Positions 26,505 to 36,543 of a stretch of 64,000 nt of DNA are shown here, piece by piece. The DNA lies in NCBI GenBank assembly GCA_021737785.1, contig JAIPDI010000023.1:1-64000 (forward strand), read 5' to 3'. How positions within the stretch are numbered: the stretch's first letter is position 1; each line of letters opens with the position of its first letter. Made by a program: the position numbers and the translations under genes. This DNA comes from Deltaproteobacteria bacterium. GTDB lineage: Bacteria > Desulfobacterota > DSM-4660 > Desulfatiglandales > Desulfatiglandaceae. A model generated the notes under the pieces. The model ran no database searches. It had not been told where the DNA came from and saw only the letters and a list, made by a program, of their open reading frames with translations.

Positions 26505-27290
26505 ATGTTTCTTCTCAAAAAGATCATCGGTTCGATGTTGCTTCCCTTGCCGGCGTGCCTCCTGATCTCCCTTGTGGGCGTTTTTTTGCTGTGGCGCGGA
26601 AGGAAGGTGATCACCGGAAAGATCCTGGTAACGCTTGGCCTGGTTTCCCTTGCCATAATGAGCTATCTGCCGGTGTCCAGGGCCATTGATGATCCTTTGA
26701 AAAATCCCTTTGAGGCCTACATGCCCGAAAGGACATCGATTCCGGATCCTGCTGCTGAAGGGGAGATAGATTACATCGTGGTCCTTGCCGGAGGACATGC
26801 CGCCGATCCGTCCCTCCCCGTCACCGGCTGGCTGACCTGTCACTCGCTCCTTCGACTCATGGAAGGCGTCCGGATATTCCGTCAACATCCCGGAAGCAAG
26901 CTTGTCCTATCGGGATGCGGGGCCTTTGATCCTGTGCCTGAGGCCCAGGTCATGGCCGATGTGGGCCGCTTTCTGGGAGTGGACCGCCGCCATATCATTC
27001 TTGAGTCCGGTTCCAATGATACAAAGGACCAGGCGCGCCTGATCCGGCCGATTGTGGGGGACCGCCCGTTTGTGCTGGTTACCTCGGCCGTTCACATGCG
27101 GCGTTCCATGGCGCTCTTCAGAAATCAGGGCATGCGCCCGATCCCCGCACCCGCCGGGATGACAAGGGACAGAGAACCGGTTGTGACGCCTGCATGGTTT
27201 TTCCCCAATGTGGACGCCCTGCAGGACTCGACTGCCGCAGTGCACGAGTACCTGGGTCTTGCCTGGGCAAAACTGAAGGGGCAGATCTGA
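26505..27290 (+). CDS. ElyC/SanA/YdcF-family DUF218 membrane protein
   Basis: A 261-residue protein. Two hydrophobic segments (~8-28 and ~38-55) place it in the inner membrane. The DUF218 domain (~85-250) has IDYIVVLAGG, LVLSGCGAF, and the E-S-x-S-x-N-T block in the form ESGSNDTKDQA, the active-site-like loop of the family. ElyC affects use of the lipid carrier undecaprenyl-phosphate in envelope synthesis in E. coli; the chemistry is not settled. It precedes a VTT-domain membrane gene. The order is compatible with an envelope role; operon status is uncertain because of a 118-base gap. Confidence 0.8.
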   Translation: MFLLKKIIGSMLLPLPACLLISLVGVFLLWRGRKVITGKILVTLGLVSLAIMSYLPVSRAIDDPLKNPFEAYMPERTSIPDPAAEGEIDYIVVLAGGHAADPSLPVTGWLTCHSLLRLMEGVRIFRQHPGSKLVLSGCGAFDPVPEAQVMADVGRFLGVDRRHIILESGSNDTKDQARLIRPIVGDRPFVLVTSAVHMRRSMALFRNQGMRPIPAPAGMTRDREPVVTPAWFFPNVDALQDSTAAVHEYLGLAWAKLKGQI

Positions 27291-27408
27291 CCGGATGCGG
27301 GGTACTGGATGGGTGGATGATGGGATGGCGCTTTGCTGCCTCTGCCCTCTGACTTCGGAATTTGATCGTTGATTACCCGTCAAAAAGCTGGTAAAGAGGA
27401 CCCTGCCG

Positions 27409-28140
27409 ATGGGTATCTCTGCGATGAAAAAAATGTTTGATTCAAAAGAAACGGTCACCCGGAAGATGATTGGGAAGTTCCTGGTCCTCGTCCTCTTTCT
27501 GGCAGGGACCGTCTGTTTTTTTCGGTTCACGCCTGCAAAGGACCTGCTCACCCCCGATTCTCTGGGCCGCCTTCTGAATGCGACAGGGGGGTGGGCCCCT
27601 GTTTTGTTCATTCTCCTCGAGGCCGTGGCCATATCGCTCTTTGTCCCGGCGAGCATCCCGATCCTCCTGGGCGCCGGGCTCTTCGGGGCCTCATGGGGCT
27701 TTTTCTGCGGATGGCTGGGCGCCATGGCCGGGGCGAGCATGGCCTTCTTTGTGGGAAGGACATTGGGGAGGGATTTTGTCGCCTCCATGATCGGAGACCG
27801 GCTGAAGCGATATGACGATGCCATCGAGAGAAACGGGTTTACAACGGTGCTTTATCTCCGTCTCCTCAATTCCCCCTTCACCCCGATGAACTATGGCCTG
27901 AGTGTGACAAAAGTCCATTTCCGGGATTTTTTCATCGGAACCGGATTAGGGGTCGCCGTCTCCATCTTTGTCCTTACTTTTCTGGGCGGGATGCTGAAAA
28001 ATGTCTGGGTTTCAGGGCGGTGGAACGACCTTATTTCTCTGGAAGTCGGTTTTGCCGCGGCGATTTTTATTTTTTCCTTTTTTATTCCGATGATTCTCAA
28101 GAGGGTGCGGGGGACGGCATCCTACTCCAACCCGAATTGA
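27409..28140 (+). CDS. TVP38/TMEM64 (VTT-domain) membrane protein
   Basis: A 243-residue polytopic protein with about five to six hydrophobic segments. The VTT/SNARE-associated core is seen in FVPASIPILLGAGLFG, the GAMAGASMAFFVGRTLGRD block, and the later LRLLNSPFTPMNYGLS re-entrant segment. DedA/VTT proteins are linked to lipid scrambling or carrier recycling; the cargo here is unknown. GAGG precedes the ATG at 27409. An internal ATG at 27424 (MKKMF) is also possible. It ends 18 bases before tkt. Confidence 0.82.
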   Translation: MGISAMKKMFDSKETVTRKMIGKFLVLVLFLAGTVCFFRFTPAKDLLTPDSLGRLLNATGGWAPVLFILLEAVAISLFVPASIPILLGAGLFGASWGFFCGWLGAMAGASMAFFVGRTLGRDFVASMIGDRLKRYDDAIERNGFTTVLYLRLLNSPFTPMNYGLSVTKVHFRDFFIGTGLGVAVSIFVLTFLGGMLKNVWVSGRWNDLISLEVGFAAAIFIFSFFIPMILKRVRGTASYSNPN

Positions 28141-28158
28141 AAGGAGCTCGACCGGAAA

Positions 28159-30165
28159 ATGATATCAGAATTGGATGCGTTGTGCGTCAATACCATTCGG
28201 ATGCTCTCGGCGGACGGTGTGGAAAAGGCGCGCTCGGGACATCCCGGCATGCCGATGGGGGCTGCCCCGATGGCCTATGTCTTGTGGACCCGTTTTCTCC
28301 GGCACAATCCCCGCAATCCCCGATGGACTGACAGGGACCGGTTTGTCCTCTCTGCCGGGCATGGTTCCATGCTTCTCTACAGTCTCCTCCACCTGACCGG
28401 ATATGATCTCTCGCTGGACGATCTTAAGGCATTCCGCCAGTGGGGGAGCCGGACCCCGGGCCACCCGGAATATTCCCTTACCCCCGGAGTGGAGATAACC
28501 ACCGGCCCCTTGGGTCAGGGGTTTGCCGGCGGCGTGGGCATGGCCATGGCCGAGCGGTTCCTGGCCGCCCGTTTCAACCGCCCCGGATATCCGATCGTAG
28601 ACCACTTTACTTACGGGATCGTGAGTGATGGAGACCTCATGGAGGGGGTTTCCCACGAAGCGGCCTCGCTGGCAGGCCATCTCGGCCTGGGGAAATTGAT
28701 CTATCTATACGACGACAACCATATTTCCATCGAGGGTTCCACGGACATCTCCTTTACCGAGGCGCGCGATCTCAGGTTCGAGGCCTATGGATGGCACGTC
28801 GCGCGTGTGGCGGACGGAAATGACCTGGAGGCCATCGAGGCGGCCATTGAAACCGCCCGGCAGGTTGGGGATCGTCCCTCGCTCATCGCCGTCAGGACCC
28901 ATATCGGTTACGGGAGCCCCAACAAGGTGGATCGTTCATCGGCCCATGGAGAACCTCTGGGCGAAGAAGAGCTTCGACGGACCAAGGAGAACCTCGGCTG
29001 GCCCGCAGAACCTTCTTTTCTGGTCCCTGACGAGGTGCGGGATCACTTTCGATCCGCAATCGAAAAGGGGAGAGAGAACGAAGAGATCTGGAAGGAGAGA
29101 GTGGGTTTATACGCCGAGGCGTTCCCCTCTCTGGCAAGCACATGGGAGGGCTGTATGGACGGCGTCCTCCCGGAGGGGTGGGATCAAGAGATCCCCGCAT
29201 TCGATGCAGACCCCAAAGGGATGGCCACGCGGGTTGCCTCGGGCAAGGTATTGAATGCCGTTGCGCGGCATATCCCCAACCTGATGGGCGGTTCTGCGGA
29301 CCTGGCCCCCTCCAATAAAACAGAGATCGCAGGTGAAACGGATTTTCAGGCGGATGCGTACGGGGGCCGTAATCTGAGGTTCGGGGTGAGGGAGCATGGG
29401 ATGGGGGCCATACTGAACGGGATGGCCCTTCACTCCGGCGTGATTCCCTATGGAGGGACCTTCCTGATTTTCTCCGACTACATGCGGCCGGCGATCCGGT
29501 TGGCGGCACTCATGGGCCTGAAGGTCATCTACGTCTTTACCCATGACAGCATCGGTCTGGGCGAGGATGGGCCGACCCACCAGCCGGTGGAGCAGCTGGC
29601 CGCACTCAGGGCCATTCCCGGATTGACGGTGATCCGTCCCTGCGACGGCAATGAAACCGCCGAGGCATGGAAGACGGCCCTCCGATCGACCGGGCCGGTT
29701 GCCCTTGCCCTGACCCGGCAGGGCGTGCCGGAGCTGGATCGTTCTCTTTATACCGGAGCCGACCACCTGGCCCGGGGGGCCTACATATTGAAAGACGCCC
29801 CCGGCGGCGTGCCCCATCTTATCCTGATCGCCACCGGGTCCGAGGTCCACATCGCCCTGAAGGCGGCCGAGAGACTGCATGAGAAGGGGATCACCGTGCG
29901 GGTTGTCAACATGCCGTCCTGGGAGCTGTTCGAAAAACAGGATGCGTCATATTGTCGCCGGGTCCTCCCCCCCGACATCAAGGCCCGTATTGCCATCGAG
30001 GCGGGGGTTTCGCAGGGGTGGCATCGCTATGTGGGGGATTCGGGGAGGATTATCGGGATGGACCGGTTCGGGGCATCGGCGCCGAGTGCGGTTTTGTATG
30101 AGAAATTTGGATTTACCCCCGACCATGTGGTTGAAGAGGCCCTGGGCATGCTGCAGAAGATGTGA
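28159..30165 (+). CDS. tkt: Transketolase
   Basis: A 668-residue cytoplasmic thiamine-diphosphate enzyme of normal length. Visible motifs are [12 protein letters not shown] (sugar-binding His), the [14 protein letters not shown]-type cofactor segment (here SDGDLMEG), [10 protein letters not shown] (Mg binding), and in the second domain [10 protein letters not shown] with the catalytic Glu. It transfers two-carbon ketol units in the non-oxidative pentose phosphate pathway. AAAGGAG precedes the start. Coupling with the upstream membrane gene is probable from the 18-base gap. No partner transaldolase is in the window. Confidence 0.95.
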   Translation: MISELDALCVNTIRMLSADGVEKARSGHPGMPMGAAPMAYVLWTRFLRHNPRNPRWTDRDRFVLSAGHGSMLLYSLLHLTGYDLSLDDLKAFRQWGSRTPGHPEYSLTPGVEITTGPLGQGFAGGVGMAMAERFLAARFNRPGYPIVDHFTYGIVSDGDLMEGVSHEAASLAGHLGLGKLIYLYDDNHISIEGSTDISFTEARDLRFEAYGWHVARVADGNDLEAIEAAIETARQVGDRPSLIAVRTHIGYGSPNKVDRSSAHGEPLGEEELRRTKENLGWPAEPSFLVPDEVRDHFRSAIEKGRENEEIWKERVGLYAEAFPSLASTWEGCMDGVLPEGWDQEIPAFDADPKGMATRVASGKVLNAVARHIPNLMGGSADLAPSNKTEIAGETDFQADAYGGRNLRFGVREHGMGAILNGMALHSGVIPYGGTFLIFSDYMRPAIRLAALMGLKVIYVFTHDSIGLGEDGPTHQPVEQLAALRAIPGLTVIRPCDGNETAEAWKTALRSTGPVALALTRQGVPELDRSLYTGADHLARGAYILKDAPGGVPHLILIATGSEVHIALKAAERLHEKGITVRVVNMPSWELFEKQDASYCRRVLPPDIKARIAIEAGVSQGWHRYVGDSGRIIGMDRFGASAPSAVLYEKFGFTPDHVVEEALGMLQKM

Positions 30166-30631
30166 ATTCGGTTTCGGCCCCCTGCCGGAAACCGGCCATG
30201 GTCTGCTTCAGGGGCGGCCACATGCCGCCGGATGCCGGTCTTTTTGCCCGATTCCCCCTGCCCATGTGCACCCGGGGGAACTCACGGCAAAGGGATATCC
30301 CCTCAGTCATTAACCTAACGCCTCTCCTCTCAGCCGCCTTATGGTGTCGCTGTAAAGCGGCCAATCGCCCCCGGCGGCATCTGCCCTCCTCCGAAAGAGG
30401 TGTCCTGTTCCTGTCAGGGCGTTGCCCCGGAGTTAATGGATGCCGCCCCAGCAATGCCGGGGCCTGTGGAACCTGCTGAGATACATGGACGCAGCGGTTC
30501 TCATTTTTTGAAACGATGACCTTTGGGAGTGGTTTTTCAGCCGCGAAACGTCGTGGCAGGATGCCACCCGCACGGCATTGTGACTGCAAGGGCGCATCAT
30601 AATGAGAATGGCTGCCGTAAACGGTAATGCC
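30166..30631. other. Long intergenic stretch with weak hairpins
   Basis: About 470 bases without a supported gene. GGCGGC...GCCGCC around 30214-30230 followed by CTTTTT may be a weak terminator for tkt. G+C-rich inverted segments around 30420-30470 could form RNA structure, but no known RNA family is recognised. Confidence 0.4.
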
Positions 30632-30659
30632 TTGACAACCCGGATAAAGTGTTTATTGT
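30632..30659 (+). promoter_or_regulatory. Promoter of the moxR-bat operon
   Basis: TTGACA at 30632-30637 and TATTGT at 30654-30659 with a 16-base spacer, followed by an A+T-rich initial region. The leader is about 120 bases. Confidence 0.65.
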
Positions 30660-30787
30660 GTTGTTGAAAACTTGTTAGCTTAATTATATCAATTGGTTAT
30701 ATTGTATTCCCCCCGGAAGCCGATCGACTGAATGGAGACGACGGGAGACCGGGGAACACCCCGGCGCGACCAGGAGGAGAAGAACGG

Positions 30788-31768
30788 ATGGATATACAGG
30801 AAATCACACGCAAGGTCGAAAAAGAGAGTCTGATGGTCAGGCAGGTGATGGGCGGGATCGAAAAGGTGATCGTGGGCCAGAGGCACCTCATCGAAAGGAT
30901 GATGATCGGGTTATTGTGCGACGGTCATCTCCTGTTGGAAGGCCTTCCGGGACTGGCCAAGACCACGGCCGTCAAGACCCTGGCGGCCTCCATACGTACC
31001 ACATTTCAGAGGATCCAGTTCACCCCCGACCTCCTCCCCGCAGATATACTAGGAACACAGTTCTACCGGCCGGATACCTGCACCTTCGAGATCAAGCAGG
31101 GGCCCATCTTTCACAACATCATCCTGGCGGATGAAATCAACCGTGCCCCGGCAAAGGTCCAGAGCGCACTTCTGGAAGCCATGCAGGAGAGGCAAATCAC
31201 CATCGGCGAGACCACCTTTCCGCTGGCGCATCCCTTTCTGGTACTGGCCACTCAGAATCCCATTGAACAGGAAGGGACCTATCCCCTTCCGGAGGCCCAG
31301 ATCGACCGCTTCATGCTCAAGATCAAGGTGGATTATCCGTCAGCCGAGGAAGAAAAGGAGATCATGGCGCGGGTCTATGCCGGATTGGATGAGGAGATGG
31401 AAGGCGTGGTGGCGGTGGAACAACTACGGTCGGCCCAGGAGATCATGAACCAGATCCACATGGAGGAGCGCATTGTGGATTACATCGTGCGACTGACCGC
31501 GGCCACCCGCCGGCCGGAGGAGTTCGGCCTTGATATCGGGCCCATGATCAGCTACGGGGCCTCCCCCAGGGCATCCATCTGGCTCGGCATGGCCGCCCGC
31601 GCCCATGCCTTTCTGAGCGGTCGAGGCTATGTGACGCCCCAGGATGTCAAGTCGATGGCGCCGGATGTCTTTCGGCACCGGATCATTCTCAGCTATGAGG
31701 CAGAGGCTGAAGAAAAGCAGGCAGACGACCTGATAAAGATCCTGTTGGAACGAATAGAGGTCCCCTGA
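30788..31768 (+). CDS. MoxR-family AAA+ ATPase
   Basis: A 326-residue MoxR chaperone-like ATPase. Walker A is GLPGLAKTT (~52), Walker B with sensor is ILADEINRAPAKVQSALLEAM (~112), and arginine-finger and sensor-2 regions follow. MoxR proteins act on VWA proteins encoded beside them, in complex maturation or stress tolerance. It heads an eight-gene run ending at 39110. GACCAGGAGGAG is the ribosome site. The next ATG is one base after its TGA. Confidence 0.92.
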   Translation: MDIQEITRKVEKESLMVRQVMGGIEKVIVGQRHLIERMMIGLLCDGHLLLEGLPGLAKTTAVKTLAASIRTTFQRIQFTPDLLPADILGTQFYRPDTCTFEIKQGPIFHNIILADEINRAPAKVQSALLEAMQERQITIGETTFPLAHPFLVLATQNPIEQEGTYPLPEAQIDRFMLKIKVDYPSAEEEKEIMARVYAGLDEEMEGVVAVEQLRSAQEIMNQIHMEERIVDYIVRLTAATRRPEEFGLDIGPMISYGASPRASIWLGMAARAHAFLSGRGYVTPQDVKSMAPDVFRHRIILSYEAEAEEKQADDLIKILLERIEVP

Positions 31769-31769
31769 G

Positions 31770-32645
31770 ATGCTTTCAGAGGCGGTATACAAGAAGATTC
31801 AGCGATTCCACTTTACGACCAAACGGAGGGCCAATGATCTCTTTGCAGGCCAGTACGAGAGCGCTTACAAGGGTCGGGGGATGGAGTTTGCCGAGGTCAG
31901 GGAATATCAGATGGGCGATGATATTCGGACCATCGACTGGAATGTATCGGCCCGGTTCGGCCGTCCCTTTGTCAAGGTCTTTCACGAGGAGCGGGAGTTG
32001 ACGGTTATCCTGATACTGGACCTCTCGGGATCCCATCTCTTCGGCACCCGGGGAAAATTTAAGCGGGAACTGCTGGCCGAGGTGGCCGGCATGCTGGCCT
32101 TTCTGGCCATCCGGACCAACGACAAGGTGGGGGCCATCCTCTTCAGCTCCGGGGTGGAGAAATACATCCCTCCCAAGAAGGGGGCATCTCATGTGTGGCG
32201 CCTGATCAAGGAGATCTTTACCTACGAGCCCCAGGACCTGAATACCGATATCAACGCGGTCCTGACCTATCTGAACCGGGTGGCAAAGCGCCACTCGATC
32301 GCATTTCTCATCTCCGATTGCATGGATACCGGTTTTGAGAGATCTCTGAGGCTCACGGCCAAGAAACACGATCTCACGATTATCCAGGTGACGGATCCGG
32401 CCGAAGAGGTCCTTCCCGAGGTGGGGCTGGTGGCCCTCAGAGATCCTGAAACCGGCGAGACCGCGCTTTTGGACACCCGCAGCAGACGGCTCAGGAAAAG
32501 GTGGCAAGACTACCGTACAGAGCAGCGGGCGTACCTGACCGATCTCATGAGGCGGGCGGGGATCGACCACGTGGAACTGACCACCGACGGACCGGTGGTG
32601 GAACCCCTGACCCGGCTCTTTGAAATGAGGAGGCGGCGGCAATGA
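31770..32645 (+). CDS. DUF58 protein
   Basis: A 291-residue cytoplasmic protein. The DUF58 signature is clear: GRGMEFAEVREYQ.GDDIR.IDWN followed by GRPFVKVFHEERELTV and the VWA-like DLSGS metal site (~85). The usual partner of MoxR, it is thought to be a VWA-type adaptor. It starts one base after moxR ends and overlaps the next gene by an ATGA. Confidence 0.9.
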   Translation: MLSEAVYKKIQRFHFTTKRRANDLFAGQYESAYKGRGMEFAEVREYQMGDDIRTIDWNVSARFGRPFVKVFHEERELTVILILDLSGSHLFGTRGKFKRELLAEVAGMLAFLAIRTNDKVGAILFSSGVEKYIPPKKGASHVWRLIKEIFTYEPQDLNTDINAVLTYLNRVAKRHSIAFLISDCMDTGFERSLRLTAKKHDLTIIQVTDPAEEVLPEVGLVALRDPETGETALLDTRSRRLRKRWQDYRTEQRAYLTDLMRRAGIDHVELTTDGPVVEPLTRLFEMRRRRQ

Positions 32646-33631
32646 GGGGGGGAATGGACCGCCGTTTCAAGAGGTTGACCATGCTCTGCCTCCTTTTCTG
32701 TGTGCAAGGGGCCTGGGCAGGCGGTTCAGACCTCCCCGAACCCCGGTTGAAGACCCGGTTCATCCCGGATTCAGCCCGGGTGGGGAGCATGGTCGAACTG
32801 GCGCTTACCTACCGGCTTCCGGAAGGGGCAAAACTCCCCCCGGAACCCTTGATCAAGGGTCTCGAAGGTCTTGATGTGGTGGGTATCCAAAAGAATAATG
32901 GAGAGATCCGGATCCGGCTCCTGGTGGACCGGCTGGGCGAATTTAAGACCGGCCCCCTCTCTCTGGCCTTTCTGACCCCGGAAGGGAGCACGGAATTTCT
33001 TCACACAGACCCTGTCGGCCTGACGGTCCTCTCAAACCTCGGGGAGCGGCCGGACGAGGCCCGGATCAAACCGATCTACGGAATTATCCCCACGGGCTCC
33101 GGCTTCATGGAGTCCCTGGGTTGGGGTCTCGCGGCCCTGGGGGCCTGTGCGGCAGGTCTTGGCATTTTTCTGTGGCTGAGAAGGCGCCGGAAGAAGCGGG
33201 GGCTCCCCCGGGTTCAGGTCCCCCCGCACCACCTGGCGGAGAAGGAGATCCATGCGCTGGCATCCCAGGAGATTTTTGAAAAGGGCCATGTCAAGGAATT
33301 CTATTTCCGATTTTCTGAAATCCTGAGACGCTATCTGGAATCTCTCAGGGGATTTCCTGCGGCGGAGTATACCACCCAGGAGATCGCCCTTTCGATCCAG
33401 GCCCCCGAGGACCGGAAGATCCTCCCCCTGCTGCAGGATGCGGACCTGGTCAAATTCGCGGACCTCATCCCGACGCCCGCCAGGAAACGGGACGAGATCG
33501 AACAGGCCCTCGCATATATCCGCGAGACCGGTTCGGCCTTTGAAAAGGATCCTGCCGATCACAGCGTCAAGGGCCGGGGCATCGGAATCGGCGGTCGACG
33601 GGCAATTCAGAATGAGGGGGCGGCCCCATGA
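32642..33631 (+). CDS. BatD-like / DUF4381-like membrane protein
   Basis: A 329-residue protein with a cleavable-looking signal (LCLLFCVQGAWAGG), an extracytoplasmic beta-rich region (~30-150), one membrane segment (~156-180) and a cytoplasmic tail whose ILRRYLE.LRGFPAAEYTTQEI block is typical of DUF4381/BatD C-termini. It probably links the MoxR/DUF58 pair to the VWA proteins in the membrane. Overlaps are ATGA at the 5' end and ATGATG at the 3' end. Exact family name is uncertain. Confidence 0.7.
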   Translation: MRGGMDRRFKRLTMLCLLFCVQGAWAGGSDLPEPRLKTRFIPDSARVGSMVELALTYRLPEGAKLPPEPLIKGLEGLDVVGIQKNNGEIRIRLLVDRLGEFKTGPLSLAFLTPEGSTEFLHTDPVGLTVLSNLGERPDEARIKPIYGIIPTGSGFMESLGWGLAALGACAAGLGIFLWLRRRRKKRGLPRVQVPPHHLAEKEIHALASQEIFEKGHVKEFYFRFSEILRRYLESLRGFPAAEYTTQEIALSIQAPEDRKILPLLQDADLVKFADLIPTPARKRDEIEQALAYIRETGSAFEKDPADHSVKGRGIGIGGRRAIQNEGAAP

Positions 33632-34623
33632 TGTTTCGGCTTGCCTACCCCGTCCTCCTCTTCCTCCTGGTGGCGGCGGCCGCGTGGACGGCCTTTGCAT
33701 TCCGGCGGCGGCCTGCGGCCATCACCTACTCCATGACCTCCAGAATGGTCCCCATGGCCGGTGCGCGAAACCAGGTCCTGGCGAGGCTGCCCGTGATCCT
33801 GAGGGGATGCGTCCTGGTCCTTCTGGTCCTGACCGCGGCCAGACCCCAGCTGTATAACGTGTCGCGGGATGTCCGGTCTCCGGGTGTGGACATTATGCTC
33901 TGCCTGGATACTTCGGGCTCCATGGAGGCCCTCGACTTCAAATTGGGGGATGAACCGGTCACCCGGCTGACTGCTGTGAAGAAAGTGGTCAGCGATTTTA
34001 TCAAGAAGAGAGAAACCGACCGTATCGGGCTTGTGGTATTTGGCGAAGAGGCCTTTACCCAGTCGCCCCTTACCATTGACAAGGGACTCCTGATGGGGCT
34101 GGTGGACAAGATGGAAATCGGGATGGCCGGCGACCGAACCGCCATCGGATCGGCCATTGCCATCGGCGGAAAACGGTTGAAGGACCTGAAGGCCAAGTCC
34201 AAGATACTGGTCGTCCTGACAGACGGCCGTAACAATGCGGGCGAGATCCCCCCCCTGGCAGCGGCAGAGGCGGTCCGGGCACTGGGCGTCAAGATCTATA
34301 CCATCGGTGTGGGGGGAAAGGGACCGGCCCCCTTCCGGGTAAAGACCCCTCTGGGAACCCGCCTGGTGCATCAGCAGGTGGATCTGGATGAAACGACCCT
34401 CAAGAAGGTGGCGGAGACCGGAGAAGGGAGGTATTTCCGTGCCGCTGACAGCCGGGAACTGTCAGAGATTTACGACATAATCGACCGGGCCGAAAAGACC
34501 GATGTCAAGGTCAAGGAATTCTTTCATTTTAAGGAGCTTTACGCCTGGTTCCTCGTCCCGGCGCTCATCCTGTTCGGGCTGGAGATCCTGCTCAAGACCT
34601 GGATTCTGAGGGTGATCCCATGA
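33628..34623 (+). CDS. batA: BatA-like VWA membrane protein
   Basis: A 331-residue protein. Two N-terminal hydrophobic segments (~5-25 and ~55-75), a von Willebrand A domain with intact MIDAS (CLDTSGSME near 94, later T and D residues in GIGSA/LTDGRNNAGE blocks), and a C-terminal membrane segment (~305-325). BatA and BatB form a membrane complex first described in Bacteroides aerotolerance. It is coupled to both neighbours by ATGA overlaps. Confidence 0.85.
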   Translation: MMFRLAYPVLLFLLVAAAAWTAFAFRRRPAAITYSMTSRMVPMAGARNQVLARLPVILRGCVLVLLVLTAARPQLYNVSRDVRSPGVDIMLCLDTSGSMEALDFKLGDEPVTRLTAVKKVVSDFIKKRETDRIGLVVFGEEAFTQSPLTIDKGLLMGLVDKMEIGMAGDRTAIGSAIAIGGKRLKDLKAKSKILVVLTDGRNNAGEIPPLAAAEAVRALGVKIYTIGVGGKGPAPFRVKTPLGTRLVHQQVDLDETTLKKVAETGEGRYFRAADSRELSEIYDIIDRAEKTDVKVKEFFHFKELYAWFLVPALILFGLEILLKTWILRVIP

Positions 34624-35624
34624 ATTTTGCCTATCTCTGGATGCTCCATTTTTTATGGCTGGCGCCCCTGACGGCCCTCCTCTTCATCGTCTACAACCGG
34701 CAGAAGACGCGGGCCATGGAACGGTTTGCCGACCCGGAACTCCTCAGCCGGTTGTCAGGAGACATCCAAAAGGGAAGGCGAATTCTCAGGTCCGCATGCC
34801 TGTTGGCGGCCCTGATCCTGATGATTCTGGCCCTGGCCGGTCCGCGGTGGGGGAGCCATTATCAGGAGGTCAGCCAGAAGGGGGTGGACATCATGATCGT
34901 CTTGGATGTCTCCCGAAGCATGCTGGTGGAAGATGTGGAACCGGACCGGCTGGAGAGGGCCAAGCGGGAGATCTCGGATTTTATTCGCGTGGTTCAGGGG
35001 GACCGGGTGGGTCTGGTGGCCTTTGCAGGGGCGGCCTTTACACAATGTCCTCTCACCCTGGATTATGGCGCCCTGGCCATGTTTCTGACTGCCCTGAGCC
35101 CGGATATGGTGCCGGTCCCGGGGACCGATCTGGGGGCGGCGCTTCAGAATGCCATGTCTTCCTTTGACGCCGCATCCGAGACCGACAAGGTTATTCTCCT
35201 GATCACGGACGGCGAGGACAACGAGAACCGGGGACTTCAGGCGGCCCGTGAGGCGGCCAAAAAAGGGATCAAGATCTTTGTGTTCGGGATCGGGGATCCG
35301 TCCGGAGGCCCCATCCCTTCGGCCGACGGGAAAGGCGGGTTCAAAAAGGACGCTGAGGGTCAACTTATCCTGTCTAAGCTGGATGAAGAGGGACTCACGG
35401 AAATCGCCTCGGCCACCGGCGGGACCTATGTCCGATCAATGGCCGGTGACCTGGATCTGGATCTCCTCTATTTCGATGGGATCAAACAGCGGACAGAGGC
35501 CGCCGAACTCAAGAGCGGCAAGATAAAGGTGTATGAGGAACGGTTTCCCCTGTTTGTTCTGGCCGCCTTTGTCTTGCTGCTGGTGGAAGGCCTGATTCGT
35601 GAAGTGGGAAAGGAGCGCATCTGA
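34620..35624 (+). CDS. batB: BatB-like VWA membrane protein
   Basis: A 334-residue paralogue of the preceding gene with the same layout: hydrophobic segments at ~5-20 and ~58-75, MIDAS VLDVSRSM (~97), LITDGEDNENRG, and a C-terminal membrane helix (~305-325). The first MIDAS serine is replaced in order by S-R-S, still D-x-S-x-S. It begins with ATGA overlap. The stop is followed at once by a 7-base tandem repeat. Confidence 0.85.
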   Translation: MNFAYLWMLHFLWLAPLTALLFIVYNRQKTRAMERFADPELLSRLSGDIQKGRRILRSACLLAALILMILALAGPRWGSHYQEVSQKGVDIMIVLDVSRSMLVEDVEPDRLERAKREISDFIRVVQGDRVGLVAFAGAAFTQCPLTLDYGALAMFLTALSPDMVPVPGTDLGAALQNAMSSFDAASETDKVILLITDGEDNENRGLQAAREAAKKGIKIFVFGIGDPSGGPIPSADGKGGFKKDAEGQLILSKLDEEGLTEIASATGGTYVRSMAGDLDLDLLYFDGIKQRTEAAELKSGKIKVYEERFPLFVLAAFVLLLVEGLIREVGKERI

Positions 35625-35657
35625 ATGCGGAATGCGGAATGCGGAACGCGGAATGCG
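35625..35657. repeat. Heptamer array ATGCGGA at the batB/batC junction
   Basis: Units ATGCGGA x3, ACGCGGA, then a partial ATGCG, starting on the base after the batB stop. Each unit supplies an ATG. Since 7 is not a multiple of 3, unit gain or loss would shift any frame that starts within the array. Confidence 0.85.
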
Positions 35658-35678
35658 TTAAGGGGAAAGAGACGCCTG

Positions 35679-36542
35679 ATGCGTATGGCTGTGTGGGCCG
35701 GGGTATTTTTTGGCTCCCTTGCTCATGGGGCGGAGGACCCGGATGAGCTGTACCGGAAGGGCCGGTTTACCGAGGCGCAGAAGATCTATTCCCAAGCGGA
35801 CATGGATCATCCCAGGGACCTGAGATATCGCTATAACCGGGGGTGTGCCGAGTATCAGGCCGGCGACTACAAGGGGGCCATGGCGGCATTTTCCAGTGTT
35901 CTGAGAAGGGGGGAAGAACGGGAGATCCGTTTCAGGGCGGCCTACAATCTGGGCAATGCGGCCTTCAAGGAGGGCGATGCCGCCTCGGCGGCCGAGTATT
36001 ACCGGCAGGCCATTCGGATCGATCCAAACCAGGAGAATGCGCAACACAACCTGGAACTCGCCCTCAGGGAATTGAAAAGCCAGGAAAAAGAAAAAGAGGA
36101 GAAAGAGAAATCTTCGGGGAAAGAAGGGGGTCAACAGGACCCCTCGAAAACAGAGGGTGAAAAGGAAAAGCCCCTGGAGAGGCCTTCTCCGGACGCATCG
36201 CCTGACAAGGATGGCGATCAGGAAAGAGACACGGACGGGAAAGACGCCGGGACCCCGCCTGAAGAAAAGAGAGGTGAGGATGAGGGGGAAAAGAGCGGAC
36301 AGGATCAGGACGAGAGGCCTGACCGTGAGTCCCCCAAAGACCTGTCAAAAGAATTAAAGCCCCGCGAGGCCTTGCCCGAACCGTCTCAAGAACCAGAGGG
36401 CGGCCCTCCGGCCGCCTCTTCGATGGATAGCAAAAAAGCCGAGGCCCTGTTGGACAACGTAACCGAAGATCGCTCCAGATTCCTGCAGCTTCAAATGCCC
36501 GAAGAAAGACGCCGCGGGGCAGTATCAGGAAAGGATTGGTAG
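35679..36542 (+). CDS. batC: BatC-like TPR protein
   Basis: A 287-residue protein from the ATG at 35679, which begins a signal-like segment (MAVWAGVFFGSLAHGAE). Three TPR repeats follow (~25-125), then a ~120-residue Lys/Glu-rich disordered linker, and the typical BatC end LLDNVTEDRSRFLQ. An open reading from the ATG at 35625, inside the tandem repeat, would add 18 residues (RNAECGTRNALRG); I prefer the later start because it gives a normal export signal. It is coupled to batB and precedes batD by one base. Confidence 0.78.
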   Translation: MRMAVWAGVFFGSLAHGAEDPDELYRKGRFTEAQKIYSQADMDHPRDLRYRYNRGCAEYQAGDYKGAMAAFSSVLRRGEEREIRFRAAYNLGNAAFKEGDAASAAEYYRQAIRIDPNQENAQHNLELALRELKSQEKEKEEKEKSSGKEGGQQDPSKTEGEKEKPLERPSPDASPDKDGDQERDTDGKDAGTPPEEKRGEDEGEKSGQDQDERPDRESPKDLSKELKPREALPEPSQEPEGGPPAASSMDSKKAEALLDNVTEDRSRFLQLQMPEERRRGAVSGKDW

Positions 36543-36543
36543 G

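Noticed and set aside
30166-30631. Unknown structured RNA after tkt
   Set aside because: Only scattered G+C-rich inverted repeats; no conserved core or promoter/terminator pair that would define an RNA gene.
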